Under the pieces are notes generated by a model that made no database searches, had not been told where the DNA came from, and was given only the letters and a program-made list of their open reading frames with translations. From assembly GCA_019635535.1 (NCBI GenBank), contig JAHBZH010000001.1:1764995-1828994 (forward strand): 64,000 nucleotides of DNA. The letters run 5' to 3'. The DNA is from Sphingomonas sp. (GTDB lineage Bacteria > Pseudomonadota > Alphaproteobacteria > Sphingomonadales > Sphingomonadaceae). Made by a program: the position numbers and the translations under genes. Numbering within the stretch: the first letter of the stretch is position 1; every line of letters begins with the position of its first letter. Positions 26,893-35,487 of the stretch are shown here, piece by piece.

Positions 26893-27345
26893 ATGAACGT
26901 GAACATCGACGCGATCGATCGCAAGATTCTCGATCAGCTGGCCAGGGATTCCAATCTGACGAGTGAGCAGCTCGGCGCGTTCGTCGGCCTCTCGCCATCC
27001 GCCGCGCACCGGCGAGCGAGGGCGCTGGAGGAAGGCGGTCTCATCCTGGGCTATCGCGCCCGGCTGTCGGTCGCCGCGCGGGGACATCCCTCGACGGTGT
27101 TCGTCTCCGTTACCCTGGTCGATCAGCGCCGCGCGACGATGCAGGCGTTCGAGGCGGCGCTGGCCGAGACGCGCGAGGTGGTGGAAGCGCATCTGATGAG
27201 CGGCGAATCGGACTATCTGTTGAAGGTACTGGTCCGTGCCGACGACAGCTATGAGCGGCTGCACCGGGAAATCCTGTCCGCTCTGCCCGGCGTCCACCGC
27301 CTGATCACGCAGTTCACGATCAGGACATTGGCGTCGCAGGCATGA
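26893..27345 (+). CDS. Lrp/AsnC-family transcriptional regulator, probable ald regulator
   Basis: The 150-residue protein has an N-terminal winged helix (IDAIDRKILDQLARDSNLTS, then QLGAFVGLSPSAAHRRARAL) and a C-terminal RAM/AsnC ligand domain (HLMSGESDYLLKVLVRADDS). ATG 26893 gives the usual short lead to IDxIDRKIL; ATG 26875 is an alternative. The 125-bp divergent spacer with ald contains the AT-rich stretch GCGATTATATTGCGC (26857-26871), a possible operator or promoter element. By analogy with AldR-type regulators it would sense alanine or another amino acid and activate ald; this is inference. Confidence 0.88.
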   Translation: MNVNIDAIDRKILDQLARDSNLTSEQLGAFVGLSPSAAHRRARALEEGGLILGYRARLSVAARGHPSTVFVSVTLVDQRRATMQAFEAALAETREVVEAHLMSGESDYLLKVLVRADDSYERLHREILSALPGVHRLITQFTIRTLASQA

Positions 27346-27456
27346 TCGACCCGCACAATCCCATTGCGGGGGCGGGGGCACGGTGATAATGCGCGCGCCT
27401 TCTTGCGCCTGGCCGGGCGCGCAGAAAGGACGTCGGACGTTTCGCGTTCCTGACCG

Positions 27457-29367
27457 ATGAGCGACAGCAGCACATCCGCAACCGCCGGGGCGCCTGACGC
27501 CGGGCATCATCCGCAGGCCGGGACGCCCGTGCTGACGCTGGCCGCGCTCGGCGTGGTCTTCGGCGATATCGGCACCAGCCCGCTCTATGCGATGCGCGAG
27601 GCCTTTGTCGGCCATCATCCGCTGGCCGTCGATCCCGCCCATATCCTGGGCGTGCTCAGCCTCATCTTCTGGTCGATGATCCTGATCGTGACCGTCAAAT
27701 ATATCGCCTTCGTGATGCGCGCCGACAATAAGGGGGAGGGCGGCAGCCTCTCGCTCCTCGCGCTCATCACCCGTTCGATCAGCCCGGGGCAGCGCACGTT
27801 CGGGCTCGTCCTGCTCGGCGTGCTGGCGACCGCGCTCTTCTACGGCGATTCGATGGTGACGCCGGCCATTTCGGTGCTCTCGGCGGTAGAGGGCTTGGCG
27901 ATCGTCGACCGCCATTTCGAGCCGCTCGTCCTGCCGATCGCGATCTTCATCATCGTCGCTTTGTTTGCCGTCCAGTCGCGCGGCACGGCGCGGATCGGCA
28001 AGCTGTTCGGGCCGGTCATGCTGGTCTATTTCCTGGTGATTGCCGGGCTGGGCATCATGAATGCCGTCCGTGCGCCGGAGGTGCTGAACTTCCTCAATCC
28101 CTGGTGGGCGCTGAATTTCTTCATCATCGACGGCTGGCTCGCCTTCCTGGCGCTGGGCTCGGTCGTGCTGGCCGTCACCGGCACCGAGGCGCTCTATGCC
28201 GACATGGGCCATTTCGGCCGCAAGCCGATCACTTTGGCCTGGCTGTTCGCGGCCTTGCCCTGCCTGATGCTGAACTATGTCGGCCAGGGCGCATTGCTGC
28301 TCACCGATCCGGGCACGGCGGAAAATCCCTTCTTCCGGATGGCGCCCGACGAATGGCGGCTGCCGCTCGTCATCCTCGCCACCGTGGCGACGATCATCGC
28401 CAGCCAGGCGATGATCACCGGCGCCTTCTCGGTGACGCAGCAGGCGGTGCAGCTCGGCTTCCTGCCGCGCATGTCGATCCGCCACACCAGCGCCAGCACG
28501 GCGGGCCAGATCTACATCCCCGTGGTGAATTGGGGCCTGCTCGTGATGTGCATCCTGCTCATCCTCGGCTTCCAGTCGTCCAGCAATCTCGCCGCCGCCT
28601 ATGGCGTCGCGGTGACCGGCACGATGTTCATCACGACGATCATGCTGGGCGTGCTGGTGTTCAAGGTCTGGAAGTGGAACCCGATCCTCGCGGGCCTGTT
28701 CTTCGCGACCTTCCTGGTCATCGACCTCGCCTATTTCGCGTCGAACCTGACCAAGATTCCCTATGGCGGCTGGTTCCCGCTCGCGGTCGGCATCGTCATC
28801 TTCGTGCTGCTCACCACCTGGGCGCGGGGGCGGCGGCTGATGATCGACCGGATGAACGAGGGCGCGATGCCGGCCAAGGTCTTCATCAAGTCGGCCGCCG
28901 TCAGCGCCGCGCGCGTGCCCGGCACGGCGGTCTTCATGACCACCAATCCGGACGGCATTCCCCACGCGCTGCTGCACAATCTCAAGCACAACAAAGTGCT
29001 GCACGAACGGGTGATGCTGCTCACCGTCCGGATCGAGGACGTGCCCTACGTCTCCGCCAAGAAGCGCTTCGAGGTGAACGATCTCGGCAGCGGCTTCTAT
29101 CGTCTGATCCTGCGCTATGGCTTCATGCAGGAGACGGACGTGCCGGCGGCGCTTGCCAATGTCGAGCGATGCGGCCCGGAATTCAAAATGATGGACACCA
29201 GTTTCTTCCTCGCCCGCCAGACCCTGCTCGCCTCGTCGCGGCCGGGCATGGCGATCTGGCGCGAGAAGCTGTTCGCCTGGATGCTGCGCAACGCGGAAAG
29301 CGCGATGGAATTCTTCAAGCTGCCGCCCAATCGCGTGGTGGAGCTGGGCTCCCAGGTGGAAATCTGA
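27457..29367 (+). CDS. kup: KUP-type potassium uptake protein
   Basis: A 636-residue K+/H+ symporter. The family signature near the N-terminus is [20 protein letters not shown]. Twelve hydrophobic helices follow (for example [20 protein letters not shown] and [20 protein letters not shown]), then a cytosolic C-terminal domain with [20 protein letters not shown]. It imports potassium at low external concentration or pH. ATG 27457 is supported by the conserved core beginning about 25 residues later. The next gene begins at or within its stop codon. Confidence 0.95.
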   Translation: MSDSSTSATAGAPDAGHHPQAGTPVLTLAALGVVFGDIGTSPLYAMREAFVGHHPLAVDPAHILGVLSLIFWSMILIVTVKYIAFVMRADNKGEGGSLSLLALITRSISPGQRTFGLVLLGVLATALFYGDSMVTPAISVLSAVEGLAIVDRHFEPLVLPIAIFIIVALFAVQSRGTARIGKLFGPVMLVYFLVIAGLGIMNAVRAPEVLNFLNPWWALNFFIIDGWLAFLALGSVVLAVTGTEALYADMGHFGRKPITLAWLFAALPCLMLNYVGQGALLLTDPGTAENPFFRMAPDEWRLPLVILATVATIIASQAMITGAFSVTQQAVQLGFLPRMSIRHTSASTAGQIYIPVVNWGLLVMCILLILGFQSSSNLAAAYGVAVTGTMFITTIMLGVLVFKVWKWNPILAGLFFATFLVIDLAYFASNLTKIPYGGWFPLAVGIVIFVLLTTWARGRRLMIDRMNEGAMPAKVFIKSAAVSAARVPGTAVFMTTNPDGIPHALLHNLKHNKVLHERVMLLTVRIEDVPYVSAKKRFEVNDLGSGFYRLILRYGFMQETDVPAALANVERCGPEFKMMDTSFFLARQTLLASSRPGMAIWREKLFAWMLRNAESAMEFFKLPPNRVVELGSQVEI

Positions 29368-29867
29368 GCGGGCCGATCATCGTCACGGCCTTGTTCGGCC
29401 CGGGCGACGACGGCTGGCTCCAGCAAGTGCGGCGCGAGCATTATCCGCCCGAGCTGAACCGCGTGCCGGCGCATCTCACCTTGTTCCACCATCTGCCGCC
29501 CAGCCTGGAGGCCGAGCTGTCCAGCCGTCTCTCCGCCGCCGTTGCCGCGCCGCCGCCGGAGGCAATGATCGCCGGCATCGCCGATCTGGGGCAAGGCACG
29601 GCGTTCCGGGTCGAAAGCGACGCGCTGGTCGAGATCCGGGCGATGCTGGCCGAAACCTTTCACGGCCTGCTCATGCCGCAGGACGAGGCGCCATGGTGGC
29701 CGCACATCACCGTCCAGAACAAGGTCGGGCGGCGCGAGGCGAAGGCGCTTCAGCAACGCCTCTCGGCAAGCTTCGCGCCGCGCCCGCTGGCCATTCGGGC
29801 GCTGGCATCCTGGCGCTATCGGGATGGTCCGTGGGCACCGCTCAGGGTTCATCCGTTCCGGCGCTAG
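29364..29867 (+). CDS. 2'-5' RNA ligase / LigT-like 2H phosphoesterase, start uncertain
   Basis: A roughly 167-residue protein with the two HxT/S motifs of 2H phosphoesterases: [11 protein letters not shown] (about 35-45) and [11 protein letters not shown] (about 108-118). Members hydrolyse or ligate 2',5' or cyclic phosphodiester bonds in RNA-derived substrates. The frame has no ATG or GTG near the beginning. The conserved-looking [17 protein letters not shown] is preceded only by CTG at 29364, which overlaps the kup stop as CTGA with AGGTGG 4 nt upstream. TTG 29391 would delete the first strand. Translation coupled to kup from a CTG is therefore the best guess. Confidence 0.75.
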   Translation: MSGPIIVTALFGPGDDGWLQQVRREHYPPELNRVPAHLTLFHHLPPSLEAELSSRLSAAVAAPPPEAMIAGIADLGQGTAFRVESDALVEIRAMLAETFHGLLMPQDEAPWWPHITVQNKVGRREAKALQQRLSASFAPRPLAIRALASWRYRDGPWAPLRVHPFRR

Positions 29868-30074
29868 CGATGGCGTCGTGCCGGCCAGGGCAGGAACTTG
29901 GAATGTAGGATTTCTTCTGAGACCATAGCGGCGACTCGGAGCGCACGCATGATCCATGCTATATTCCTTCGCCTGTCCCGCTTGTTCCGTCCGGACCGCG
30001 CTTGGGCAGGGGGCTTGCTCCCCGACGTGGCGTCAGGTTCGTCAACTTCCGCGCCGGCCCCGATCGGTCCGCTG

Positions 30075-30497
30075 CTAATCCATCTGGCCGATCCCGTCGC
30101 AGCTATAGTCGAACGCCGCCAGCCCGGCATCGAGATAGCCGGCGAGCAGCGGCATGTCGGTGAGCTCGTCCATCCGTTCGTCCGGGTTGAGCGCACCCGC
30201 TTCCTCGAACGCCTCGTCCCATTCGCTCGCATCGTAGGTGCCGCGCCCGACCCAGGCGAGCGCCAGCACTTCGGCGAGCTGGTCCTCGGCGAGGTCGTCG
30301 AGCAGCGCCTGGACCTCCTCCTCGACGCTGTCGTTGAGTTCGTCCTCCAGCACGGAGAGCGCCTCGCCGCCCTCGTCGTCATAATCGTCGACCTCGTCGG
30401 CGTCCGCGTCGGGATCGGCGGCGGGAATCTGCGCCTCCAGCTCGCGGGCACGCAGGATCAGCCGGCACAGGGTTTCGAGCGGGGTCAGCAATTCCAT
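30075..30497 (-). CDS. acidic DUF3775-family protein
   Basis: A 140-residue, very acidic cytosolic protein. It has a short helix (MELLTPLETLCRLILRAREL) and an Asp-rich linker (DPDADADEVDDYDDEGGEAL). A helical domain follows with QALLDDLAEDQLAEVLALAW, VGRGTYDASEWDEAF and MPLLAGYLDAGLAAF; this last part corresponds to the DUF3775 domain, whose function is unknown. ATG 30497 is the only good start. Codon use is native. The 207-bp stretch downstream (29868-30074), shared with the convergent 2H phosphoesterase gene, contains no gene. Confidence 0.8.
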   Translation of the reverse strand: MELLTPLETLCRLILRARELEAQIPAADPDADADEVDDYDDEGGEALSVLEDELNDSVEEEVQALLDDLAEDQLAEVLALAWVGRGTYDASEWDEAFEEAGALNPDERMDELTDMPLLAGYLDAGLAAFDYSCDGIGQMD

Positions 30498-30602
30498 GGC
30501 CTGTCTCCATCGGACTGTCGTCGAAACACGGCTGGGCGCGGCGGGTTCCGGCGCGCGACGGGCACGCGACGAAGGGTTGAAATAGCAGGCTCACCGCGCC
30601 AG

Positions 30603-30631
30603 TTGACCGGTGCCCCGGCGCTTCCTATAGC
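30603..30631 (+). promoter_or_regulatory. sigma70 promoter of tRNA-Met
   Basis: TTGACC (30603-30608) and TATAGC (30626-30631) with the optimal 17-bp spacing, 40 bp upstream of the tRNA. This is among the best promoter matches in the window. Confidence 0.65.
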
Positions 30632-30671
30632 GCCGCGACGCCTTGCCGGGCCACGGCAATCGCGGGAACGG

Positions 30672-30748
30672 GGCGGAGTAGCTCAGCTGGTTAGAGCAGC
30701 GGAATCATAATCCGCGTGTCGGGGGTTCAAGTCCCTCCTCCGCTACCA
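30672..30748 (+). tRNA. tRNA with CAT anticodon, probably elongator tRNA-Met
   Basis: 77 nt with CCA encoded at 30746-30748. The anticodon stem-loop GCGGA-ATCATAA-TCCGC gives anticodon CAT, and the T-arm is GGGGG-TTCAAGT-CCCTC. The acceptor is GGCGGAG / CTCCGCT, which leaves a G1:U72 wobble. It lacks the C1:A72 mismatch and the GGG anticodon stem of initiator tRNA. A lysidine-modified tRNA-Ile2 also has CAT and cannot be strictly excluded. The 3' end is overlapped by the convergent gene. Confidence 0.9.
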
Positions 30749-31986
30749 TCCCCCTCCGGTTCGACCCGCTCGATATAGCCTGCCGCCCAGAGCGCGCGGA
30801 TCAGCGCGCCGGGGTCGGCGCAGTTGAGGTCGCCCTGGGCGAAGGGCGCGCCGGACAGGGCGATTTCGAGCGCGGCGCCGTCCTCCACTTCGAATCCCGT
30901 GTCTCCGCCCGGGCCGATCAGCACCATCTTGCCGCCGTCGCCGGCAATGTTCCACGGCACGAAGCGCCGCCGCCGCCAGCGGTCGCCGGCATCGATCGGG
31001 CGCCGGGAGCCCGCGATCACGCCGCCAATATTGGGCCGCCGCGCGCGGACGAAATTGTCGGCGAGCAGATCGAAGGCGCCGTCCATGCTCGCCTTGCCGG
31101 CGATCAGCTTCATCAGCCGGTCGAAATGCGCCTGCGCGCCGGCTCGGTCGAAATCGCGCGCGGCGAAGCCGGCGGGGAGCGAGCGGCGGAAATCGGGCTC
31201 GTCCAGCGCCAACTCGGACACCGCCTCCAGCACCAGATCGGCCCAGGTCTTGGTGATCAGGCCCACCGTGATGTGGAGCGAAGGCTCGTCGCCGACATTC
31301 TCGGCATCGTGCATCAGCCCGCGCGGCAGGTAGAGGCAGTCGCCGGGGCCAAGCGTGAACTCCTGGGTGGGATCGCCGGTCTCGTGCCGGCCGAGCTCGA
31401 ATCGCTCGCCGCGATAGGGCGTCTCGACCGGCGTGCCGTACAACCGCCAGGCCTTCGACCCCGAAATCTGCAGCACGAACACGTCGTGATTGTCGTAATG
31501 GGGCGGGAAGCCCTGATTGGCGGTGCCGTCCTCGCTGCGCGGGGTCAGGTAGACGTTGGTCTGGATGTGGCAGGTGAAGACCTCCTCCAGCGCGCGGCAG
31601 AATTCGCCGAGGCCGGGGAGCGAATCGTGCAGGTGCGGCAGGATGATGGTGGCGCCGCGCAGATATTCCTCGGCGACGGCGATCCGGCTCACCCGGCCTT
31701 CCTCGTCGACATAATCGTCGCGCGAGATGCGGTCGCGATGATTGGTGAGGTCGACCATGCCTTCGCGCAGGTCGGCGCTGGCGATGAAGCGATCGAGCTT
31801 GTCCAGGGTGAGCAGGCCGGCATAGCGGTCGGGCTCGCCCCGTATGCCGATCATCGCCGCGCGCTCGTAATGATCGGCCATGAAGGCTTCGCGCGACAAT
31901 GGCGCGATCAGGAAGCCGAGCGCGTCGTCTTCCCAGCGCGGCGCACGATCGGTGCTCGCCTTCCGCAATGCCTCTCCACTCATCAT
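30727..31986 (-). CDS. JmjC/cupin-type 2-oxoglutarate oxygenase (ribosomal oxygenase-like)
   Basis: The 419-residue cytosolic protein has a cupin-4/JmjC-like barrel. The iron ligands are predicted as His163 and Asp165 in PPHYDNHDVFVLQI and His226 in LPRGLMHDAEN, with ISGSKAWRLYG after the first ligands and LGPGDCLYLPRG before the last. This is the pattern of the NO66/MINA53/RoxA ribosomal-protein hydroxylases, so Fe(II)/2-oxoglutarate-dependent hydroxylation of a protein is the likely reaction. The substrate cannot be told. ATG 31986 or 31983 are equivalent starts. The last seven codons and stop lie antisense within the 3' end of the tRNA-Met gene. Confidence 0.82.
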   Translation of the reverse strand: MMSGEALRKASTDRAPRWEDDALGFLIAPLSREAFMADHYERAAMIGIRGEPDRYAGLLTLDKLDRFIASADLREGMVDLTNHRDRISRDDYVDEEGRVSRIAVAEEYLRGATIILPHLHDSLPGLGEFCRALEEVFTCHIQTNVYLTPRSEDGTANQGFPPHYDNHDVFVLQISGSKAWRLYGTPVETPYRGERFELGRHETGDPTQEFTLGPGDCLYLPRGLMHDAENVGDEPSLHITVGLITKTWADLVLEAVSELALDEPDFRRSLPAGFAARDFDRAGAQAHFDRLMKLIAGKASMDGAFDLLADNFVRARRPNIGGVIAGSRRPIDAGDRWRRRRFVPWNIAGDGGKMVLIGPGGDTGFEVEDGAALEIALSGAPFAQGDLNCADPGALIRALWAAGYIERVEPEGDGSGGGT

Positions 31987-32053
31987 CGCCCCCCGTTGCG
32001 GTTGCAGTCTATCGGCGATGATGCGGCCCCGGAAGCGAGGATTTTCCGGGGGG

Positions 32054-32239
32054 TCATTGGGAGGTCGGCGGCTTGTCTTCGTCGCGATAAGGGACGAGCG
32101 CGGATTCGAGCACGCGCAGGCTCGCCGCCTGATGCGGCGTCAGCGCGCGTCGATCGAGGGCGTCGCGAAAGGTTGCCAGCACGGCTTGCGCGGACGCCGC
32201 GAGCAGAATTTCGCGTGCCAGATAATGCGGCGGATTCAC
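32054..32239 (-). CDS. possible small protein of unknown function, 61 aa
   Basis: The frame reads VNPPHYLAREILLAASAQAV, then a helical ATFRDALDRRALTPHQAASL and VLESALVPYRDEDKPPTSQ. GTG 32239 has AGGCGAG close upstream; an ATG at 32290 would add 17 residues of unlikely composition. No family is recognised and no domain can be named. Coding character is plausible but modest. It lies in the 411-bp gap between the JmjC gene and the XRE regulator and could be co-regulated with either. Confidence 0.4.
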   Translation of the reverse strand: MNPPHYLAREILLAASAQAVLATFRDALDRRALTPHQAASLRVLESALVPYRDEDKPPTSQ

Positions 32240-32349
32240 TACTCGCCTCGCTCCGCCGCATCGACTTGTGTCATGCGGCGCGAACTGCATTTCGGCGAGA
32301 CAAGAGGGCGGTTCATATGCGATGCGATCCGCAAGCGGGATTAAGCGAT

Positions 32350-32374
32350 CAGTTCATCGCTTTCCGATGAACTG
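32350..32374. promoter_or_regulatory. perfect 10-bp palindromic operator upstream of the XRE gene
   Basis: CAGTTCATCG (32350-32359), spacer CTTTC, CGATGAACTG (32365-32374) form an exact inverted repeat ending 23 bp before the regulator's ATG. The arm length and 5-bp spacer fit a dimeric helix-turn-helix protein. No T-run follows, so it is not a terminator. Autoregulation by the adjacent XRE protein is the natural inference. Confidence 0.7.
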
Positions 32375-32397
32375 TCAAGCGGAGCTTTTCAAAACAG

Positions 32398-32775
32398 ATG
32401 AATTTCGGCGCGCGACTGGCTGAAGAACGCAAGCGGCTGGGCCTGAAGCAGGCCGATTTCGCCGATCTTGTCGGTACCGATGTCCCGAAGCAAAGCCTGT
32501 ACGAGAATGACCGGCGGGAACTTCGGGCGGATTATCTTGCCCGTCTTGCCCATGCCGGCGTCGACATCGTCTACATTCTGACCGGGCAACGCGGCGGCGG
32601 CGATTTGCTTGGGGAGGGCGCGAGCGAATTATTGTCCGCTTACCTGGCATTGCCGCCGGAATTGCAGGGTGCGCTGCTCAATCTCGCGCGTTCCCTCAGC
32701 ACCCAGTTGCGCGATCGGCCATCGCCCACGCTGCATGCGCGCCATGCGGGGTTTCGGCCAGGGGATTACGCCTAG
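32398..32775 (+). CDS. XRE-family transcriptional regulator
   Basis: The 125 residues start with a lambda-repressor-like HTH: FGARLAEERKRLGLKQADFA (helices 1-2) and GTDVPKQSLYENDRRELRAD (recognition helix and following), ending near GVDIVYILTGQ. The remainder (LLSAYLALPPELQGALLNLA) is a helical oligomerisation segment of the kind seen in short phage-type repressors. It sits alone behind a perfect palindrome. No phage structural genes are nearby. Its targets beyond itself are unknown. Confidence 0.85.
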   Translation: MNFGARLAEERKRLGLKQADFADLVGTDVPKQSLYENDRRELRADYLARLAHAGVDIVYILTGQRGGGDLLGEGASELLSAYLALPPELQGALLNLARSLSTQLRDRPSPTLHARHAGFRPGDYA

Positions 32776-32846
32776 CACGATCGCGCAGATCGGGCGCAAG
32801 GCGCGCGCGGACGGGCGGTTGGGCCGTGCGTCCGCGCGCCACGATG

Positions 32847-33350
32847 TCAGTTCGCGCCGCCGTCGCCGGTCAGCTGGCTCTGCAACTCGGCCAGGGTCGC
32901 GCCCACGATGAGCCCGTTCGGGGCGGCCGCGACGGCGGCACGCGGCAGACGGACCTGCTGCCCGCTGATCTGAACGGTCAGCGTTTCGTCGTCGAGCGCC
33001 TCGACCTGGCCGATGACGGCGCCTTCCCGGTCGTGCAGGGTCGCGCCGACCACGAACGCCTGCTGCGCCTGGGCGAGCATCTGATCGACCTGCGTGTTGA
33101 GCTGGTCGCGGGTCAGGCCGATCAGGGCGGCCTCCTCGGTCACGGCGAACGAGCTGGCGGGCAGGCGGACTTCGTGCCGGTCCGTGCGTAGCAGGACGGC
33201 GTCGCCCTCGATGGCGGTGATCGTGCCGACCGGGCCGCCGTCCGGGTCGGTGACCGGTGTGCCGACGCTCAGCGTCTGCGCCGAGACGGCGGCGGGCAGG
33301 AGAAGCGCCGCCGAAAGGGCGGTGGCGGCGAACAATTTGCGAAGCAGCAT
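32847..33350 (-). CDS. exported protein with two PRC-barrel-like repeats
   Basis: The 167-residue product has a signal peptide (LLRKLFAATALSAALLLPAA with cleavage near VSA-Q). Two beta repeats follow: SVGTPVTDPDGGPVGTITAI to EVRLPASSF (about 27-67), and VVGATLHDREGAVIGQVEAL to QQVRLPRAAV (about 98-140). They are reminiscent of PRC-barrel domains and separated by a helical linker (LTRDQLNTQVDQMLAQAQQA). It is presumably a periplasmic structural or binding protein; no catalytic motif is visible. ATG 33350 is chosen because it begins the signal peptide. Confidence 0.72.
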   Translation of the reverse strand: MLLRKLFAATALSAALLLPAAVSAQTLSVGTPVTDPDGGPVGTITAIEGDAVLLRTDRHEVRLPASSFAVTEEAALIGLTRDQLNTQVDQMLAQAQQAFVVGATLHDREGAVIGQVEALDDETLTVQISGQQVRLPRAAVAAAPNGLIVGATLAELQSQLTGDGGAN

Positions 33351-33749
33351 GAGTGACTCCCGAGAGGATGAGGATGATGCGTGGACCGGCGGGCCGGCGA
33401 GGGTCATCGCAGTGGTGCGGTGGCAAAGCACCCCTGTTCCCGGCGGCAAGGTTAACAAGGTCGGCGCGGGCTATGCAACCCGCTTTGCCGATCTCGGGCG
33501 AGTCGGGTTTGCCGGTGACGAGGCGGCGGGTGCTGCAAAGGCAGGGGAATCGGCCCGCGCCATGCAAGAGCTGAGCGGCGGTCATTCCCGTTATCTGAAG
33601 CAATAAGCAGGTCAGCGATAGAGAAGTGAAAGTAATGATCCGAAAAAGATCAGGTTCGTTATCGTGAATGTTGACTTTTCATTGGTTCGGTTGGAAGCTT
33701 TGTCCGTGCAGACCATGTGACCATGGTTTTCGCCTCAGGAGCGCGAAAG
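33351..33749. other. intergenic region between the PRC-like and lysozyme genes
   Basis: These 399 bp separate two divergent genes. A GC-rich left part can be read through on the plus strand but has no ribosome-binding site or recognisable protein. The right part (about 33600-33715) is AT-rich and contains the small inverted repeat TGATC-CGAAAAA-GATCA (33636-33652) and TTGACT (33671-33676), a possible -35 of the lysozyme promoter without a clear -10. Confidence 0.55.
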
Positions 33750-34376
33750 ATGACAACGGCCGATCGTATCGCCAAGGCGCTCCGCGGCATCGCGCCGCAG
33801 GGCAAGCTGTTCGCCGAAGACGTGCCGCTGATCGATCAGCTCGCGGTGAACTGGGACGCGAGACCGGCCTCCGCCGTTCCGGCCCCGGTCGGCGGCGGGC
33901 CGCCGGGCCTCGGCCCCACGGAAAAGGCGGTCGCGATCATCAAGGAGTTCGAGGGGCTGCATAAGCTTCGTCCCGACGGTCGGGTCGAGGCTTATCCGGA
34001 CCCGGCGACCGGCGGCGCGCCGTGGACGATCGGTTATGGCGCGACCGGTTCCGATGTCTGGCGCGGCACCATCTGGACGCGTGCTCAGGCCGAGGCGCGG
34101 TTGGTCGCCGATGTGAACCGCTTTGCGAGCGGGGTGGCGGACCTCGTCGGCGGCGCGGCCACCGCGCGCCACGAATTCGACGCGATGGTGAGCCTCGCTT
34201 TCAATATCGGACTCGGCAATTTCGGGCGTTCGACGCTTCTGAAGAAGCACCGGGCCGGTGACAAGGCTGGCGCGGCCGCCGAATTCGCGAAGTGGAACAA
34301 GGCGGCCGGCAAGGTGATGGCGGGCCTTACCCGGCGGCGGGCAGCGGAGGCCAGGCTCTACAAGGGGCAGACATAG
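33750..34376 (+). CDS. GH24 phage-type lysozyme (muramidase)
   Basis: The 208-residue protein has an unfamiliar N-terminal 65 residues (MTTADRIAKALRGIAPQGKL) and a C-terminal lysozyme domain. The catalytic Glu is in IIKEFEGLHKLRPDG, and the Asp and Thr of the triad are in AYPDPATGGAPWTIGYGATG; DAMVSLAFNIGLGNFGRSTL and LTRRRAAEARLY complete the fold. It hydrolyses the N-acetylmuramyl-N-acetylglucosamine bond of peptidoglycan. There is no signal peptide. ATG 33750 is selected by AGGAG at 33737-33741 over GTG 33717. No holin or other phage gene is adjacent, so it is either a domesticated endolysin or a cell-wall remodelling enzyme. Confidence 0.85.
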   Translation: MTTADRIAKALRGIAPQGKLFAEDVPLIDQLAVNWDARPASAVPAPVGGGPPGLGPTEKAVAIIKEFEGLHKLRPDGRVEAYPDPATGGAPWTIGYGATGSDVWRGTIWTRAQAEARLVADVNRFASGVADLVGGAATARHEFDAMVSLAFNIGLGNFGRSTLLKKHRAGDKAGAAAEFAKWNKAAGKVMAGLTRRRAAEARLYKGQT

Positions 34377-34416
34377 GCGCTGGCGCTATACCGGCAACCG
34401 TTCGCAACCGGCTTGT

Positions 34417-35487
34417 TCAGGCCTCTTCCTTGGCCGGCAGCACGCCGCGGCGGATCTGGTCGAGCTCGATCGATTCGAACAGTGCCTTGAAATTGCCCTC
34501 GCCGAAACCGTCATTACCCTTGCGCTGGATGATCTCGAAGAAGATCGGCCCGACCATGTTCTCGGTGAAGATCTGCAGCAGCAGGCCCTCGCCGGTCTCG
34601 GGCGATCCGTCGATCAGGATGCGGCGCTTGCGCATCTCGTCCACCGAATGGCCGTGGCCGGGCAGGCGCTTGTCGATCATGTCGTAATAGGTTTCCGGGC
34701 TGTCCTGGAACCGGATGCCGTTGGCGCGCAGCGCATCGACCGTCGCGAAAATGTCGTCGGTCGAAAGCGCGATATGCTGGATGCCTTCGCCTTTGTATTC
34801 GCGCAGGAATTCCTCGATCTGGCTGTGCTCGTCCTGGCTTTCGTTCAGGGGGATGCGGATCTTGTCGTCCGGCGCGGTCATCGCGCGGGAGAGGAGGGCG
34901 GTCTGCTGTCCCTCGATGTCGAAATAGCGGATCTGGCGGAAGTTGAAGATGCGCTCGTAGAAGCCGGCCCAGTGATCCATCCGCCCGCGATTCACATTGT
35001 GGGTGAGATGGTCGAGCGTGTGCAGGCCGACACTGTTGGCATCGCGATGGGCGCCCGGCACCGGCTCGAAATCCGTGTCGTAGATCTGCTCGGCGCCATA
35101 GCGATCGACCAGATAGAGATAGGAGCCGCCGATCCCCTCGATCGCCGGAATGTCGAGCTCGCCGGGACCGCGCGGCATTTCGGCGGGAATCGCGCCGCGC
35201 TCGACCGCCATGCGAAACGCCTTGCGGCCATCCGCCACGCGAAACGCCATGCCGTTGGCAGAGGGGCCGTGGGCGGCACGGAACTCCGCCGGCTGACCCG
35301 CCTTTTCCATGTTGAGGATGAAATTGATGTCGCCCTGGCCGTAATGGCGGACATTTTTCGATTTGTGATCGCCCAAATGGGTGAAGCCCAGCTTCACGAA
35401 CAGGTCGGCCAGCGCCTCCGGATCGGGGCTGGTGAACTCGACGAACTCGAAGCCGTCCAGGCCAAGCGGATTTTCACGGGCGGTCAT
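34417..35487 (-). CDS. hpd: 4-hydroxyphenylpyruvate dioxygenase
   Basis: Converts 4-hydroxyphenylpyruvate to homogentisate, the second step of tyrosine degradation. The 356 residues form two vicinal-oxygen-chelate domains. The iron ligands are His160 (HTLDHLTHNV), His238 (EGIQHIALST) and Glu318 (GPIFFEIIQRKG), with the usual C-terminal helix. ATG 35487 (MTARENPLGLDGFEFVEFTS) fits the family's N-terminus. The downstream homogentisate pathway genes are not in the window. It converges on the lysozyme gene. Confidence 0.95.
   Translation of the reverse strand: MTARENPLGLDGFEFVEFTSPDPEALADLFVKLGFTHLGDHKSKNVRHYGQGDINFILNMEKAGQPAEFRAAHGPSANGMAFRVADGRKAFRMAVERGAIPAEMPRGPGELDIPAIEGIGGSYLYLVDRYGAEQIYDTDFEPVPGAHRDANSVGLHTLDHLTHNVNRGRMDHWAGFYERIFNFRQIRYFDIEGQQTALLSRAMTAPDDKIRIPLNESQDEHSQIEEFLREYKGEGIQHIALSTDDIFATVDALRANGIRFQDSPETYYDMIDKRLPGHGHSVDEMRKRRILIDGSPETGEGLLLQIFTENMVGPIFFEIIQRKGNDGFGEGNFKALFESIELDQIRRGVLPAKEEA

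Noticed and set aside
26863..29004. 713-codon minus-strand frame opposite lrp and kup
   Set aside because: Same GC-bias artefact; no motif and no start signal.
29898..30710. Plus-strand 270-codon frame across the DUF3775 gene
   Set aside because: Antisense to a well-supported acidic protein gene and running into tRNA-Met.
33349..33606. Possible plus-strand protein starting MSDSREDEDDAW
   Set aside because: No ribosome-binding site; the start lies over the start codon of the divergent exported-protein gene; composition and frame are not convincing.
32398..34376. Prophage remnant comprising the XRE repressor and lysozyme
   Set aside because: No integrase, structural, packaging or holin gene lies between or beside them, and the intervening exported-protein gene has native character.
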